A stretch of 64,000 bases of DNA, from assembly GCA_027488985.1 (NCBI GenBank), contig JAIYAR010000013.1, positions 186,001-250,000 on the forward strand, in the 5' to 3' direction. Below are positions 1 through 10,442 of this stretch, piece after piece (within the stretch, counting starts at the first letter, position 1; each line of letters starts with the position of its first letter). The stretch comes from Comamonadaceae bacterium. Its GTDB lineage: Bacteria > Pseudomonadota > Gammaproteobacteria > Burkholderiales > Burkholderiaceae_C. A program made the position numbers and the translations under genes. Under the pieces are notes generated by a model. It was not told the DNA's origin. It did not search any database and saw nothing but the letters and a program-made list of their open reading frames with translations.

Positions 1-480
1 AATCGCCGCAAAACCTGATTTCTCAAGCAACTTGGTCGCCGCGGACTCCAGGGTCGTACCAATGCGATAGGGGCGTGCGTCGTCCAGGTTTTTGAGCGCG
101 ATGTCATTGCGATCCGCCCACCGGTACAGCACGATGCGGCGCGGGCTGATGGGCCCTACCCATCGAAACTGGCTCTCGCGTTCAGGCGTCCTGACCAGCG
201 AATACAGAACGGCGTCACTCTGCCGCAGAGCCCGGTCGTAAGCGCGGGTCCAGGGCAGTACTTGTTTGCGAACGACTACACCCGCTTCTGCTGCCATCAT
301 GTCCAGCAACTCGCTCGAAAACCCGGTGACCTGACCGTCCACATCCATATTCAAGGGCGGCAGCCGTTCCGTGAACGCCGTCAAAACCACTGGTGCGCTG
401 GCGCTGCGTCCGACCACGGGCGACAGCAGCAAGCAGGCCAAAGCAGCGCCAGATTGGCGCTTAGTCCATCTGTTTTTCAT
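1..480 (-). CDS. Periplasmic solute-binding protein, SBP_bac_3-like (partial)
   Basis: The reading frame starts at 480 and runs off the left window edge, leaving 160 codons. An N-terminal signal peptide is visible: KNRWTKRQ followed by a hydrophobic stretch ending near SASA. The mature part opens with VVLTAFTERLPPLNM and continues with GQVTGFSSELLDMMAAEAG and LPWTRAYDRAL, the pattern of the amino-acid-type ABC solute-binding family in which a bilobed periplasmic protein captures a small ligand. RTPERESQFRWVGP is also typical of family members found outside complete ABC operons in Proteobacteria. The ligand cannot be inferred. No permease or ATPase is visible because the gene continues outside the window; it is divergent from rpoD. 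Confidence 0.8.
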   Translation of the reverse strand, partial: MKNRWTKRQSGAALACLLLSPVVGRSASAPVVLTAFTERLPPLNMDVDGQVTGFSSELLDMMAAEAGVVVRKQVLPWTRAYDRALRQSDAVLYSLVRTPERESQFRWVGPISPRRIVLYRWADRNDIALKNLDDARPYRIGTTLESAATKLLEKSGFAAI

Positions 481-509
481 CCAACGACTCAATTTTTTTG
501 ATTCGCAAC

Positions 510-515
510 TATAAT
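510..515 (+). promoter_or_regulatory. Candidate -10 box upstream of rpoD
   Basis: A perfect TATAAT lies in the 264-base gap between the divergent solute-binding gene and rpoD, about 230 bases before the rpoD start. No convincing -35 hexamer is seen 16-18 bases upstream, so this is a weak call. The rest of the gap shows no gene. Confidence 0.35.
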
Positions 516-744
516 TGCGGATTGTTTCGGCAAGAGCGACAGCAGCACCTCCGGGCCAGGCCACCGTGAAACTTCACTCACAAACGGCCACCTTACCGCA
601 AGGACTGCACCCCAAATGATCGCCCTCCCATCTTGCCACTGGGGAATCTGATTCCCTGCCTTGCCACTACTTCGCATCTTGTGCGTAACGTAGCCGGCAC
701 CTGTCCTGTCGTTTGTTAGTTTTTTGTTGACCTGAGGTTTCTGC

Positions 745-3051
<2,307 letters not shown>

Positions 3052-3072
3052 AGCCAGCGGCTTCTAAGCCAT

Positions 3073-3118
3073 ATAGCGCCCCAGCCCACATGCAATGTGC
3101 GCGGGGCGCTATTTTTTT
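3073..3118 (+). terminator. Rho-independent terminator of rpoD
   Basis: Arms ATAGCGCCCC (3073-3082) and GGGGCGCTAT (3103-3112) are perfectly complementary over 10 bases and are followed by a run of T to 3118. The hairpin is part of a dispersed palindromic element that continues to 3126. Confidence 0.88.
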
Positions 3119-3126
3119 GATAGCAT
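3073..3126 (+). repeat. Dispersed palindromic element, copy 1 (intergenic, rpoD-aroE)
   Basis: It shows the family order: TAGCGC, then AATGTGCGCG, then GCTAT, a T-rich spacer and GATAGCAT. It is best matched by the copy at 63407. Here it serves as the rpoD terminator. Confidence 0.7.
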
Positions 3127-3156
3127 TTATTTCACTTTCCGCTTATCTGACCTGTT

Positions 3157-3999
3157 ATGGCTCACGATCAACCGTACCGGCTTGCCGGTGTCATGGGCTG
3201 GCCTGTGGCCCACTCCCGCTCACCCGCAATCCACAACCACTGGATCGCCGAGCACGGCCTGCGCGGCGCTTATGTGCTGCTGCCCGTGCAACCCGAGAAG
3301 CTGGAGCAAGCCTTGCGCGCCCTGCCGGTACTCGGCATTGCCGGCTGCAACCTCACCATTCCCCACAAAGTAGATGCGATGAACATCGTTGACCAAGTGG
3401 ATGCTCTGGGTCAGCGCATCGGGGCGGTGAACACCATAGTTGTCAATGCGGATGGAAGCTTGAGTGGGCGCAACACCGATGCTTTCGGCTTTATCCAAAG
3501 CCTGTATGAAGCCGGCAGCACATGGAAGCCCGCTGATGGACCCGCTTGCGTGGTGGGTGCGGGAGGTGCCGCACGCGCCGTGATCGTCGGCCTGCTGGAT
3601 GAGGGTGTTCCTGAGATTCGCCTGACCAACCGCAGCGACAACAAGGCAGTGGACATGGCGTTGGAGTTCGGCCCTTTCGTAACAGCGGTGCCTTGGTCAG
3701 AGCGACACGATGCTCTAGCGGGCGCGGCCCTGTTGGTTAACACCACCAACCAGGGCATGCACGGTCAACCGGCTCTGGACCTGCGACTGGACGCTTTGCC
3801 CGTTTCTGCGTTGGTGTCAGATATTGTGTATGTGCCGCTGGAAACACCGCTTCTGTCAGCCGCCGCTGCCCGGGGCAACGCTACGGTAAATGGATTAGGG
3901 ATGTTGCTGCACCAGGCACGTCCTGCTTTTCAGGCCTGGTTTGGCCCGCTCCCCTCGGTCAGCCCGGAATTACTTCAAAAAGTGCTGGAGACTTTCTAG
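3157..3999 (+). CDS. aroE: Shikimate dehydrogenase (NADP+)
   Basis: AroE reduces 3-dehydroshikimate to shikimate with NADPH in the cytosolic chorismate pathway. The 280 residues match the usual length. The substrate-binding lobe carries GWPVAHSRSP near residue 14 and the catalytic lysine at about K71 in NLTIPHK; the partner aspartate is about D108 in NTDAFGF. GAVNT is present, and the Rossmann loop GAGGAARAV starts near 134. The C-terminal VNGLGMLLHQARPAFQAWFG is also characteristic. The start at 3157 follows the rpoD terminator by about 40 bases. The gene is convergent with the ComFB-like gene. Confidence 0.96.
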   Translation: MAHDQPYRLAGVMGWPVAHSRSPAIHNHWIAEHGLRGAYVLLPVQPEKLEQALRALPVLGIAGCNLTIPHKVDAMNIVDQVDALGQRIGAVNTIVVNADGSLSGRNTDAFGFIQSLYEAGSTWKPADGPACVVGAGGAARAVIVGLLDEGVPEIRLTNRSDNKAVDMALEFGPFVTAVPWSERHDALAGAALLVNTTNQGMHGQPALDLRLDALPVSALVSDIVYVPLETPLLSAAAARGNATVNGLGMLLHQARPAFQAWFGPLPSVSPELLQKVLETF

Positions 4000-4035
4000 T
4001 CTGCTCAGCCGCGGGCTTAGGCTTTCGGCAGAGCC

Positions 4036-4317
4036 TTATGCTGTTGCTTTTGCGCTGCGCTCGCCGACAAAGCGAAAAGCGAAAGACAGTACTTCTTCCA
4101 GAGATAACTCGATCGCTTGGCGCTCCTGCTCTGTCAGGTAAAACATCATGTCCACATCATGGCGGACGTAGCGGGCAGGAAGCCGGTTGAGAGCGACACA
4201 CGTCACGTCGGCCAGCATGTCGTTGGTGAACTCAGGGTACTGGGATGCCCTCTGAACAACCTCTTCGAATACCAGGCGTTCGTAGTAATTGTGGACCTGT
4301 TCAAAATTGAATTGCAT
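4036..4317 (-). CDS. ComFB-domain protein (late competence development protein family)
   Basis: A 93-residue cytoplasmic protein. The stretch ADVTCVALNRLPARYV (about residues 36-51), preceded by HNYYERLVFEEV and followed by charged DVDMMFYLTEQERQ, is the signature of the ComFB domain (PF10719). In Bacillus comFB lies in the comF competence operon without a clear role. Cyanobacterial ComFB-like proteins have been reported as c-di-GMP receptors. Whether this betaproteobacterial member binds c-di-GMP is inference. It is a single gene, convergent with aroE and divergent from a winged-helix regulator. Confidence 0.8.
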   Translation of the reverse strand: MQFNFEQVHNYYERLVFEEVVQRASQYPEFTNDMLADVTCVALNRLPARYVRHDVDMMFYLTEQERQAIELSLEEVLSFAFRFVGERSAKATA

Positions 4318-4470
4318 GGTACGACTGCCTCCGGAAGATTCGAAAACCTGATGCTAGCCGGCAACCATAGCATCCGTCACCCCGGGTGACAAGTGCGAAG
4401 GCGACAAAACTCTCTTTCTGCCAATTTGTAAGTTTGACGCCCTGTTTACATGTGTCACCAGCTATGAAAC

Positions 4471-4499
4471 TTGTAGCAGTAGAAAAACTGCGCTATAGT
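4471..4499 (+). promoter_or_regulatory. Sigma-70 type promoter for the winged-helix regulator
   Basis: TTGTAG at 4471-4476 and TATAGT at 4494-4499 are separated by exactly 17 bases, about 84 bases before the start at 4583. The overlapping GCTATGAAACTTGTAGC is itself an imperfect palindrome. Confidence 0.6.
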
Positions 4500-4582
4500 T
4501 TCTGCTCGCTTTCCGATTCGCGGCCTGAATGCCGCCGATCCATCCGGAACCAAATAAAGTACCAACAACAAAGGGCAAGGTA

Positions 4583-4894
4583 ATGAGTGCAAAAGAAACG
4601 GTCGCAGTGGGTCAACTGTTGGAATTGCTGGAATCCCGCTATGCGATACGCGTTTTGTGGGCCTTGCGCGACGGCCATGCCCAGACCTTCCGCCTTTTGC
4701 AGGACAGCGTGGGCGGCATTACTCCCAACACCCTGAACACTCGCATTAAGGAACTGCGCGAAGCAGGCCTCCTCACCCATGGATCCGATGGCTATGTGGT
4801 GACTGCTGCCGGCGCTGATTTGCTCAAACGCTTGGGCGACCTGCAGGCATTTGCCGTGAAGTGGTCGACCGCACAGGCAAAAAAAGCCAAATAA
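4583..4894 (+). CDS. HxlR-like winged-helix transcriptional regulator
   Basis: A small DNA-binding protein of 103 residues. The order is LLESRYAIRVLWALRDG, then TFRLLQDSVGGITPNTLNTRIKELREAGLL and GYVVTAAGADLLKRL, a winged helix-turn-helix in the style of the HxlR/MarR-like families. The usual HxlR N-terminal cysteine is absent. The ATG at 4583 has AAGG four to five bases upstream and is preferred over an in-frame ATG at 4529. The effector and target are unknown. The gene has its own promoter and a strong terminator, so it is probably monocistronic. Confidence 0.75.
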   Translation: MSAKETVAVGQLLELLESRYAIRVLWALRDGHAQTFRLLQDSVGGITPNTLNTRIKELREAGLLTHGSDGYVVTAAGADLLKRLGDLQAFAVKWSTAQAKKAK

Positions 4895-4930
4895 CCCCCG
4901 CCCGGCCGCTTAGCGGCCTGTGCACCACCA

Positions 4931-4955
4931 GACAGGCCATGCCTGTCTTTTTTTT
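4931..4955 (+). terminator. Rho-independent terminator after the winged-helix regulator
   Basis: GACAGGC (4931-4937), loop CAT, GCCTGTC (4941-4947), then eight T. Confidence 0.92.
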
Positions 4956-4988
4956 GCGTGGGGCATAATTTATGGTTTTTCCGGCCGC

Positions 4989-5032
4989 CAGCGCCCATCG
5001 CGCATGCGCGGCCAGCTCCTGTTTTTATAGCA
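4989..5032 (+). repeat. Dispersed palindromic element, copy 2 (upstream of the FKBP gene)
   Basis: It shows CAGCGCCCAT, then GCATGCGCG, then CAGCTCCTG, a T-rich spacer and ATAGCA. It is closest to the copy inside comEC at 33782. It ends immediately before the ribosome-binding AAAGGA of the FKBP gene. Confidence 0.65.
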
Positions 5033-5045
5033 AAAGGATGTGACT

Positions 5046-5399
5046 ATGCCTACTACCGCCAGCGGCCTCCAATTTGAAGACACCATCGAGGGCACCGGCC
5101 CCGAAGCCACCAAAGGCCAAAGCGTGACCGTGCACTACACCGGTTGGCTGTACAACGACGGCGTTCAAGGTGCCAAGTTCGACTCCAGCAAAGACCGCAA
5201 CGATCCATTTGTGTTCCATCTGGGCGCCGGAATGGTAATCCGCGGTTGGGACGAAGGCGTTGCAGGCATGAAGGTGGGCGGTGCCCGCACCCTGATCATT
5301 CCAGCGGCACTGGGCTACGGCTCCCGTGGCGCTGGTGGCGTAATCCCCCCGAACGCCACTTTGAAATTTGACGTGGAACTGCTGGCAATTCGCGGTTGA
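5046..5399 (+). CDS. FKBP-type peptidyl-prolyl cis-trans isomerase
   Basis: A 117-residue single-domain FKBP that catalyses X-Pro isomerisation during folding. Key segments are SVTVHYTGWLYN, GAKFDSSKDR, FVFHLGAGMVIRGWDEGVAGM, RTLIIPAALGYGSRGAGGVIPPNATLKFDVELL. These are the conserved active-site aromatic and flap residues. No signal peptide is seen, so a cytoplasmic location is expected. The ATG at 5046 is chosen because AAAGGA lies 8 bases upstream; the GTG at 5040 is too close to it. It sits just upstream of the grpE-dnaK-dnaJ chaperone genes, a fitting neighbour. Confidence 0.95.
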   Translation: MPTTASGLQFEDTIEGTGPEATKGQSVTVHYTGWLYNDGVQGAKFDSSKDRNDPFVFHLGAGMVIRGWDEGVAGMKVGGARTLIIPAALGYGSRGAGGVIPPNATLKFDVELLAIRG

Positions 5400-5428
5400 G
5401 CGTTTGCCGCCTCGTTGAACTGGTTTCT

Positions 5429-5453
5429 GCCGGATGTCTTGAAGATATCCGGC
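5429..5453 (+). other. 25-base near-perfect palindrome between the FKBP gene and grpE
   Basis: GCCGGATGTCTT, a central G, then AAGATATCCGGC, with one mismatched pair (G-U in RNA). It may terminate the FKBP transcript, although the following T-run is missing, or act as a binding site just upstream of the sigma-32-like promoter. Confidence 0.5.
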
Positions 5454-5461
5454 AAGCCCCC

Positions 5462-5490
5462 CTTGAAAACATGGTTATGCGTCGCCATTT
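5462..5490 (+). promoter_or_regulatory. Sigma-32-like heat-shock promoter of grpE
   Basis: CTTGAAA at 5462-5468 and GCCATTT at 5484-5490, with a spacer of about 14-15 bases, resemble the CTTGAAA / CCCCATNT heat-shock consensus. They lie about 35 bases before the grpE start. Confidence 0.7.
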
Positions 5491-5523
5491 AAGGCGCAAT
5501 CGCATTCAACCGGATTGAACCGT

Positions 5524-6084
5524 ATGTCAGATACCCCAAGCACCCCCAGCAACCAGCCCGCAGAAGCCCCTCAGAGCCCTGAAGAAATTCTGGCGGCTGC
5601 AGCTGCCAACGAAGTCGACGCGCTTAGCGCAGCGCAAGCAGAGCTGGCTACCCTGAAAGCGAAGAGCGCCGACTTGGCAGACCAGTTTTTGCGCGCCAAA
5701 GCCGAAGCCGAAAACGCCCGCCGCCGCGCTGAAGACGAAATCTCCAAAGCCCGCAAGTTCGCCGTCGAAAGCTTTGCCGAAAGCATGTTGCCCGTGGCTG
5801 ATAGCCTGGAAGCCGGACTGGTCATCAAAGACGCCACCCCCGAGCAAATCAGGGAAGGCGCCCAAGCCACCCTACGCCAATTGACAGCCGCCTTGGAGCG
5901 CAACAAAGTAATAGCTATCGCACCAGCCGCCGGCACCAAGTTTGACCCGCACCAGCACCAGGCCATCAGCGTGGTGCCCTCCGAGCAGGAAGCCAACACC
6001 GTGGTCAATGTGCTGCAAAAAGGCTATTCCATTGCCGACCGCGTGCTGCGTCCGGCCTTGGTCACTGTGTCCGCACCCAAGTAA
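5524..6084 (+). CDS. grpE: Nucleotide exchange factor GrpE
   Basis: GrpE releases ADP from DnaK in the Hsp70 cycle. The 186-residue protein starts with a low-complexity Pro/Ser/Ala segment and continues with a long coiled-coil (about residues 30-85, including [20 protein letters not shown]). The beta domain follows, containing [23 protein letters not shown] and [25 protein letters not shown]. The ATG at 5524 is used; the in-frame TTG at 5515 is less likely. It lies downstream of a sigma-32-like promoter and upstream of dnaK, the usual operon order. Confidence 0.96.
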   Translation: MSDTPSTPSNQPAEAPQSPEEILAAAAANEVDALSAAQAELATLKAKSADLADQFLRAKAEAENARRRAEDEISKARKFAVESFAESMLPVADSLEAGLVIKDATPEQIREGAQATLRQLTAALERNKVIAIAPAAGTKFDPHQHQAISVVPSEQEANTVVNVLQKGYSIADRVLRPALVTVSAPK

Positions 6085-6102
6085 GTGCACTAGCGCACTT
6101 AC
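6081..6102 (+). other. Stem-loop at the grpE stop codon
   Basis: GTAAGTGC (6081-6088), a 6-base loop, then GCACTTAC (6095-6102): a perfect 8-base stem overlapping the grpE stop codon. There is no U-run, so it is more likely an RNA-processing or stability hairpin than a terminator. Confidence 0.5.
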
Positions 6103-6139
6103 ATCGTCGAATAAATCGCATTTATTGACGCTGTGGGCA

Positions 6140-6167
6140 CTTGAAAGGTTTTGAGTAGCCCACACCT
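6140..6167 (+). promoter_or_regulatory. Candidate second sigma-32-like promoter, before dnaK
   Basis: CTTGAAA at 6140-6146, followed after about 12 bases by CCCACACC, a weaker match to the heat-shock -10. It would give dnaK a promoter independent of grpE. Confidence 0.5.
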
Positions 6168-6205
6168 TATCCACATCTGAGTTTTTAGAGTTTTAGGAGT
6201 ACACC

Positions 6206-8152
6206 ATGGGAAGAATCATCGGCATTGACTTGGGAACCACCAACAGCTGTGTGGCTGTGATGGAAGGAAACACGCCCAAAGTGATCGAAAACGCTGAAGG
6301 CGCACGCACCACCCCGTCCATCATTGCGTACCAAGAAGACGGCGAAGTGCTGGTGGGCGCATCCGCCAAGCGCCAGGCCGTGACCAACCCCCGTAACACG
6401 CTCTACGCAGTGAAGCGCCTTATCGGCCGCAAGTTCACTGAAAAAGAAGTCCAGAAAGACATCGACCTGATGCCCTACACCATTGCCGCTGCCGATAACG
6501 GCGACGCATGGGTGGAAGTGCGCGGCAACAAGCTGGCGCCTCAGCAGGTAAGCGCTGACGTGCTGCGCAAGATGAAGAAGACCGCCGAAGACTACCTCGG
6601 CGAAGAAGTGACCGAGGCCGTGATCACGGTGCCTGCGTACTTCAATGACGCACAGCGCCAAGCCACCAAGGACGCTGGCCGCATTGCCGGTCTGGACGTC
6701 AAGCGCATCATCAACGAACCAACCGCTGCTGCACTGGCATTCGGCATGGACAAGAACGAAAAGGGCGACCGCAAGATCGCCGTGTACGACTTGGGTGGCG
6801 GTACGTTTGACGTGTCCATCATCGAAATCGCAGACGTCGATGGCGAAAAGCAATTCGAAGTGTTGTCCACCAACGGCGACACTTTCCTGGGCGGTGAAGA
6901 CTTCGACCAGCGCGTGATCGACTTCATCATCACCGAGTTCAAGAAAGAGCAAGGCGTCGACCTGTCCAAGGATGTGCTAGCCCTGCAACGTTTGAAGGAA
7001 GCCGCTGAGAAGGCCAAAATCGAACTTTCCAGCAGCTCGCAAACCGACATCAACCTGCCCTACATCACGGCAGATGCGTCCGGTCCCAAGCACCTGAACA
7101 TCAAGCTGACCCGCGCCAAGCTGGAGTCCCTGGTGGAAGAGCTGATCGAGCGCACCATTGCGCCTATCCGCACCGCCCTGAAAGACGCCGGCGTCTCCGC
7201 CTCTGAAGTGCATGACGTGATCTTGGTCGGCGGCATGACCCGCATGCCCAAGGTGCAGGAAAAGGTCAAGGAATTGTTCGGCAAAGAGCCACGCAAGGAC
7301 GTGAACCCCGATGAAGCTGTGGCTGTGGGTGCTGCCATCCAGGGTCAAGTTTTGTCTGGCGACCGCAAGGACGTGCTGCTTTTGGACGTGACTCCTCTGT
7401 CCCTGGGTATCGAAACCTTGGGTGGTGTCATGACCAAGATGATCACCAAGAACACCACCATCCCGACCAAGTTTGCGCAGACCTTCTCGACTGCAGAGGA
7501 CAACCAGCCTGCCGTGACCATCAAGGTGTTCCAAGGCGAGCGCGAAATCGCGGCTGTGAACAAGATGCTGGGTGAATTCAACCTCGAAGGCATTCCACCC
7601 GCAGCGCGCGGCACTCCCCAGATCGAAGTGTCTTTTGACATTGACGCCAACGGCATCTTGCACGTGGGCGCCAAGGACAAGGGCACCGGCAAGGAAAACA
7701 AGATCACCATCAAGGCCAACTCCGGTCTGTCGGAAGACGAAATTCAGCAAATGGTGAAAGACGCCGAGCTGAACGCTGCCGACGACAAGAAGAAGCTGGA
7801 ACTGGTGCAGGCCCGCAACGAAGCAGAAGCCAACGCCCACAGCGTGAAGAAGAGCCTGGGCGAATACGGCGACAAATTGGACGCCGGTGAGAAGGAAAAG
7901 ATCGAAGCGGCCATCAAGGACGTGGAAGACAGCCTGAAGTCTGACGACAAGGATGCCATCAAAGCCAAGAGCGAAGCCCTGATGGCGGCAAGCCAAAAGC
8001 TGGGCGAAAAGATGTACGCTGACATGCAAGCCAAGCAAGCCGCCGAAGGCGGTGAGCAGCCTGCTGGCGCAGAACAAGGCGCACAGGGCTCCAAGCCAGC
8101 GGACGATGACAATATCGTGGACGCTGAAGTCAAAGAAGTGAAAAAAGGCTAA
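6206..8152 (+). CDS. dnaK: Molecular chaperone DnaK (Hsp70)
   Basis: An ATP-dependent cytosolic chaperone of 648 residues, normal for the family. The nucleotide-binding domain opens with [12 protein letters not shown] (about residues 4-15) and contains [33 protein letters not shown] and the phosphate-binding [10 protein letters not shown]. The linker [18 protein letters not shown] is near residue 390. The substrate-binding domain follows, then a helical lid, and an acidic tail ending [18 protein letters not shown] lies 7 bases before the ATG. A strong hairpin terminator sits between dnaK and dnaJ, so dnaJ is probably produced at a lower level. Confidence 0.98.
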   Translation: MGRIIGIDLGTTNSCVAVMEGNTPKVIENAEGARTTPSIIAYQEDGEVLVGASAKRQAVTNPRNTLYAVKRLIGRKFTEKEVQKDIDLMPYTIAAADNGDAWVEVRGNKLAPQQVSADVLRKMKKTAEDYLGEEVTEAVITVPAYFNDAQRQATKDAGRIAGLDVKRIINEPTAAALAFGMDKNEKGDRKIAVYDLGGGTFDVSIIEIADVDGEKQFEVLSTNGDTFLGGEDFDQRVIDFIITEFKKEQGVDLSKDVLALQRLKEAAEKAKIELSSSSQTDINLPYITADASGPKHLNIKLTRAKLESLVEELIERTIAPIRTALKDAGVSASEVHDVILVGGMTRMPKVQEKVKELFGKEPRKDVNPDEAVAVGAAIQGQVLSGDRKDVLLLDVTPLSLGIETLGGVMTKMITKNTTIPTKFAQTFSTAEDNQPAVTIKVFQGEREIAAVNKMLGEFNLEGIPPAARGTPQIEVSFDIDANGILHVGAKDKGTGKENKITIKANSGLSEDEIQQMVKDAELNAADDKKKLELVQARNEAEANAHSVKKSLGEYGDKLDAGEKEKIEAAIKDVEDSLKSDDKDAIKAKSEALMAASQKLGEKMYADMQAKQAAEGGEQPAGAEQGAQGSKPADDDNIVDAEVKEVKKG

Positions 8153-8179
8153 GCTGGCACACTAACGCAGCACAAAGAT

Positions 8180-8217
8180 GCCGCGTTGAACGCCAATAGG
8201 GGTTCAACGCGGCTTTT
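8180..8217 (+). terminator. Intercistronic terminator or attenuator between dnaK and dnaJ
   Basis: GCCGCGTTGAAC (8180-8191) pairs perfectly with GTTCAACGCGGC (8202-8213) and is followed by TTTT. The short T-run suggests partial termination. Confidence 0.82.
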
Positions 8218-8243
8218 CTGTTGTAACCAGGCAAAAGAGACAC

Positions 8244-9374
8244 ATGGCCAAACGCGACTATTACGAAATTCTGGGCGTCGGAAAGACCGCTACGGAAGAA
8301 GAGATCAAAAAGGCCTATCGCAAACTGGCGATGAAGCACCACCCTGATCGCAATCAGGGCGATGCCGCCAAAGCTGCTGAAGAGAAATTCAAAGAGGCCA
8401 AAGAGGCCTACGAGATGCTCTCCGACGCCCAGAAGCGCGCGGCCTATGACCAGTACGGCCACGCCGGTGTAGACCCCAACAGGGGTGGCGGCGGTGGAGA
8501 GGGCTATGGCGGTTTTGCGGAAGCCTTCGGCGACATCTTCGGCGACATGTTCGGCCAGCAGCGTGGCGGTGCACGCGGAGGACGTCAGGTCTACCGAGGT
8601 AGCGACTTGAGCTATGCCATGGAAGTCACGCTGGAAGAAGCGGCACGCGGCAAAGATGCCCAAATCCGCATCCCCAGCTGGGACAACTGCGATACCTGCA
8701 AAGGCACTGGCGCCAAGCCCGGCACCCAAGTCAAGACCTGTGGCACCTGCAACGGAGCCGGCTCCGTGCAGATGCGTCAGGGCTTCTTCAGCGTGCAGCA
8801 GACCTGCCCCACCTGCCGAGGCAATGGCAAGGTCATCCCTGACCCCTGCAATGCATGCAGTGGCCAGGGCAAGATCAAACGCCAGAAAACCCTGGAAGTC
8901 AAAATCCCGGCGGGTATTGACGGCGGCATGCGCATCCGCAGTGCTGGCAACGGTGAACCCGGCACTAACGGCGGCCCACCCGGCGACCTGTACATTGAAA
9001 TCCGCCTTAAAAAGCACGACATCTTTGAACGTGATGGCGATGACATCCATTGCTCGGTGCCCATCAGCTTCATCACAGCCGCTTTGGGCGGTGAAATTGA
9101 TGTGCCGACGCTGGCGGGCAAAGCAGCGATCGACATCCCCGAAGGCACCCAGACCGGCAAGCAGTTCCGCTTGCGCGGTAAGGGCATCAAGGGTGTGCGC
9201 TCCAGCTACCCCGGCGATCTGTATTGCCACATCACCGTGGAAACACCGGTCAAGCTCACAGAGCACCAGCGCAAGCTGCTCAAAGAGCTGGACGAGTCGT
9301 TCAAAAAAGGCGGCAGCAAGCACTCGCCGTCAGGTGATAGCTGGACGGATCGTTTGAAGAGCTTTTTCAGCTGA
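8244..9374 (+). CDS. dnaJ: Co-chaperone DnaJ (Hsp40)
   Basis: DnaJ delivers unfolded substrates to DnaK and stimulates its ATPase. The protein has 376 residues. The J domain (about 1-70) carries the HPD motif in KHHPDRN near residue 33. A Gly/Phe-rich linker (about 75-110) follows. The zinc-binding region has four repeats: CDTCKGTG near 148, CGTCNGAG near 165, CPTCRGNG near 188 and CNACSGQG near 202. The C-terminal substrate domains include [19 protein letters not shown]. All zinc ligands are present, so this is a full type I DnaJ. Confidence 0.98.
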   Translation: MAKRDYYEILGVGKTATEEEIKKAYRKLAMKHHPDRNQGDAAKAAEEKFKEAKEAYEMLSDAQKRAAYDQYGHAGVDPNRGGGGGEGYGGFAEAFGDIFGDMFGQQRGGARGGRQVYRGSDLSYAMEVTLEEAARGKDAQIRIPSWDNCDTCKGTGAKPGTQVKTCGTCNGAGSVQMRQGFFSVQQTCPTCRGNGKVIPDPCNACSGQGKIKRQKTLEVKIPAGIDGGMRIRSAGNGEPGTNGGPPGDLYIEIRLKKHDIFERDGDDIHCSVPISFITAALGGEIDVPTLAGKAAIDIPEGTQTGKQFRLRGKGIKGVRSSYPGDLYCHITVETPVKLTEHQRKLLKELDESFKKGGSKHSPSGDSWTDRLKSFFS

Positions 9375-9413
9375 TTCTCAAGCCCGGAGGGCTTGCCCTC
9401 CAGCCTGAAATCG

Positions 9414-9446
9414 AGCCGCCAGCACTTCCCAGTCCGGCGGCTTTTG
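9414..9446 (+). terminator. Rho-independent terminator after dnaJ
   Basis: AGCCGCC (9414-9420) pairs with GGCGGCT (9436-9442) and is followed by TTT. A smaller hairpin GGAGGGC-TT-GCCCTCC lies just upstream, near 9387-9402. Confidence 0.75.
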
Positions 9447-9482
9447 TTATGGTGAGATCGCCTCTGGAGGCACAATGACGAC

Positions 9483-10424
9483 ATGTCCCAACCTGTTTAC
9501 CTGACCGCCGCTTTTTACAAGTTTGTTGACCTGCCGGACTACGCCGAGCGCAAGGCGCCCTTGTTGGCATTTTGTGAAAGCCGCAAGGTCAAAGGCATGA
9601 TTCTGCTGGCCCGCGAAGGCATCAACAGCACGATTGCAGGCATGCCGGACGATGTCCATGCCGTCTTGGCTTACCTGCGAGCGGACCCCCTGCTGGCCGA
9701 TCTGCAGCACAAAGAATCCTTCTCTGAAAAAGCGCCCTTTTACCGGATGAAAGTGCGCTTGAAAAAAGAGATTGTCACCATGCAGGTGCCGGGCATCAGC
9801 CCCACCAAAATGGCCGGCACATATGTCAAACCGGAGGACTGGAACGCCTTGATCTCCGATCCCGATGTCGTGGTGGTGGACACCCGCAACGACTACGAGG
9901 TGAAGATTGGCACCTTTGCGGGCGCCATTGATCCCCGCATCAAGAGCTTTGCTGAATTGCCCGCGTGGGTCGAGCAATCCGAGCTGCTGGGACGCTCCGG
10001 CAAAAAGCCCAAAGTGGCCATGTTTTGCACAGGTGGTATCCGCTGCGAAAAGTCCACTGCCTACATGCGCGAGCAAGGCTATGACGAGGTCTATCACCTT
10101 GAGGGCGGCATCCTCAAATACTTGGAGACCATTCCCCCGGAACAAAGCCTGTGGCAAGGCGAGTGCTTTGTGTTTGACGAGCGCGTCTCGGTAGGTCATG
10201 GACTGGTTCCGGGGCCACATGGCCTGTGCCGTTCGTGCCGATACCCTTTGGAGGCAGGAGCCACAGAGTCCCCGCTGTATGAAGCCGGAGTCAGCTGCCC
10301 CCGCTGCCATGGCCACACCAGTGATGCGCAAAAAGCCAGCGCACGCGAACGACAGCGACAGTGGGAGTTGGCCAAGGCCAGGCAGCAGGTACACATCGGG
10401 GCCGTCATGCCCCATGCGGACTAA
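9483..10424 (+). CDS. trhO: tRNA uridine(34) hydroxylase TrhO (rhodanese-like, YceA family)
   Basis: TrhO-type enzymes hydroxylate U34 of certain tRNAs in an oxygen-dependent step towards 5-methoxyuridine or its carboxylic derivative. The 313 residues have the family order: an N-terminal acylphosphatase-like part with GMILLAREGINSTIAG, then a rhodanese domain with VVDTRNDYEVKIGTFAGA. The reactive cysteine is about C182 in CTGGIRCEKST. The C-terminal part has a CRSCRYPL and CPRCHG cysteine set. GGAGG lies 12 bases before the ATG. It follows the dnaJ terminator and precedes a GST gene by 18 bases. Confidence 0.93.
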   Translation: MSQPVYLTAAFYKFVDLPDYAERKAPLLAFCESRKVKGMILLAREGINSTIAGMPDDVHAVLAYLRADPLLADLQHKESFSEKAPFYRMKVRLKKEIVTMQVPGISPTKMAGTYVKPEDWNALISDPDVVVVDTRNDYEVKIGTFAGAIDPRIKSFAELPAWVEQSELLGRSGKKPKVAMFCTGGIRCEKSTAYMREQGYDEVYHLEGGILKYLETIPPEQSLWQGECFVFDERVSVGHGLVPGPHGLCRSCRYPLEAGATESPLYEAGVSCPRCHGHTSDAQKASARERQRQWELAKARQQVHIGAVMPHAD

Positions 10425-10442
10425 CCCCTCTGGCACAACGCC

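Noticed and set aside
5905..5935. AATAGCTATCGCACC inside grpE as a further element copy
   Set aside because: Only the short GCTATCGCAC part fits; no left arm or second palindrome, and the residues are normal for GrpE.
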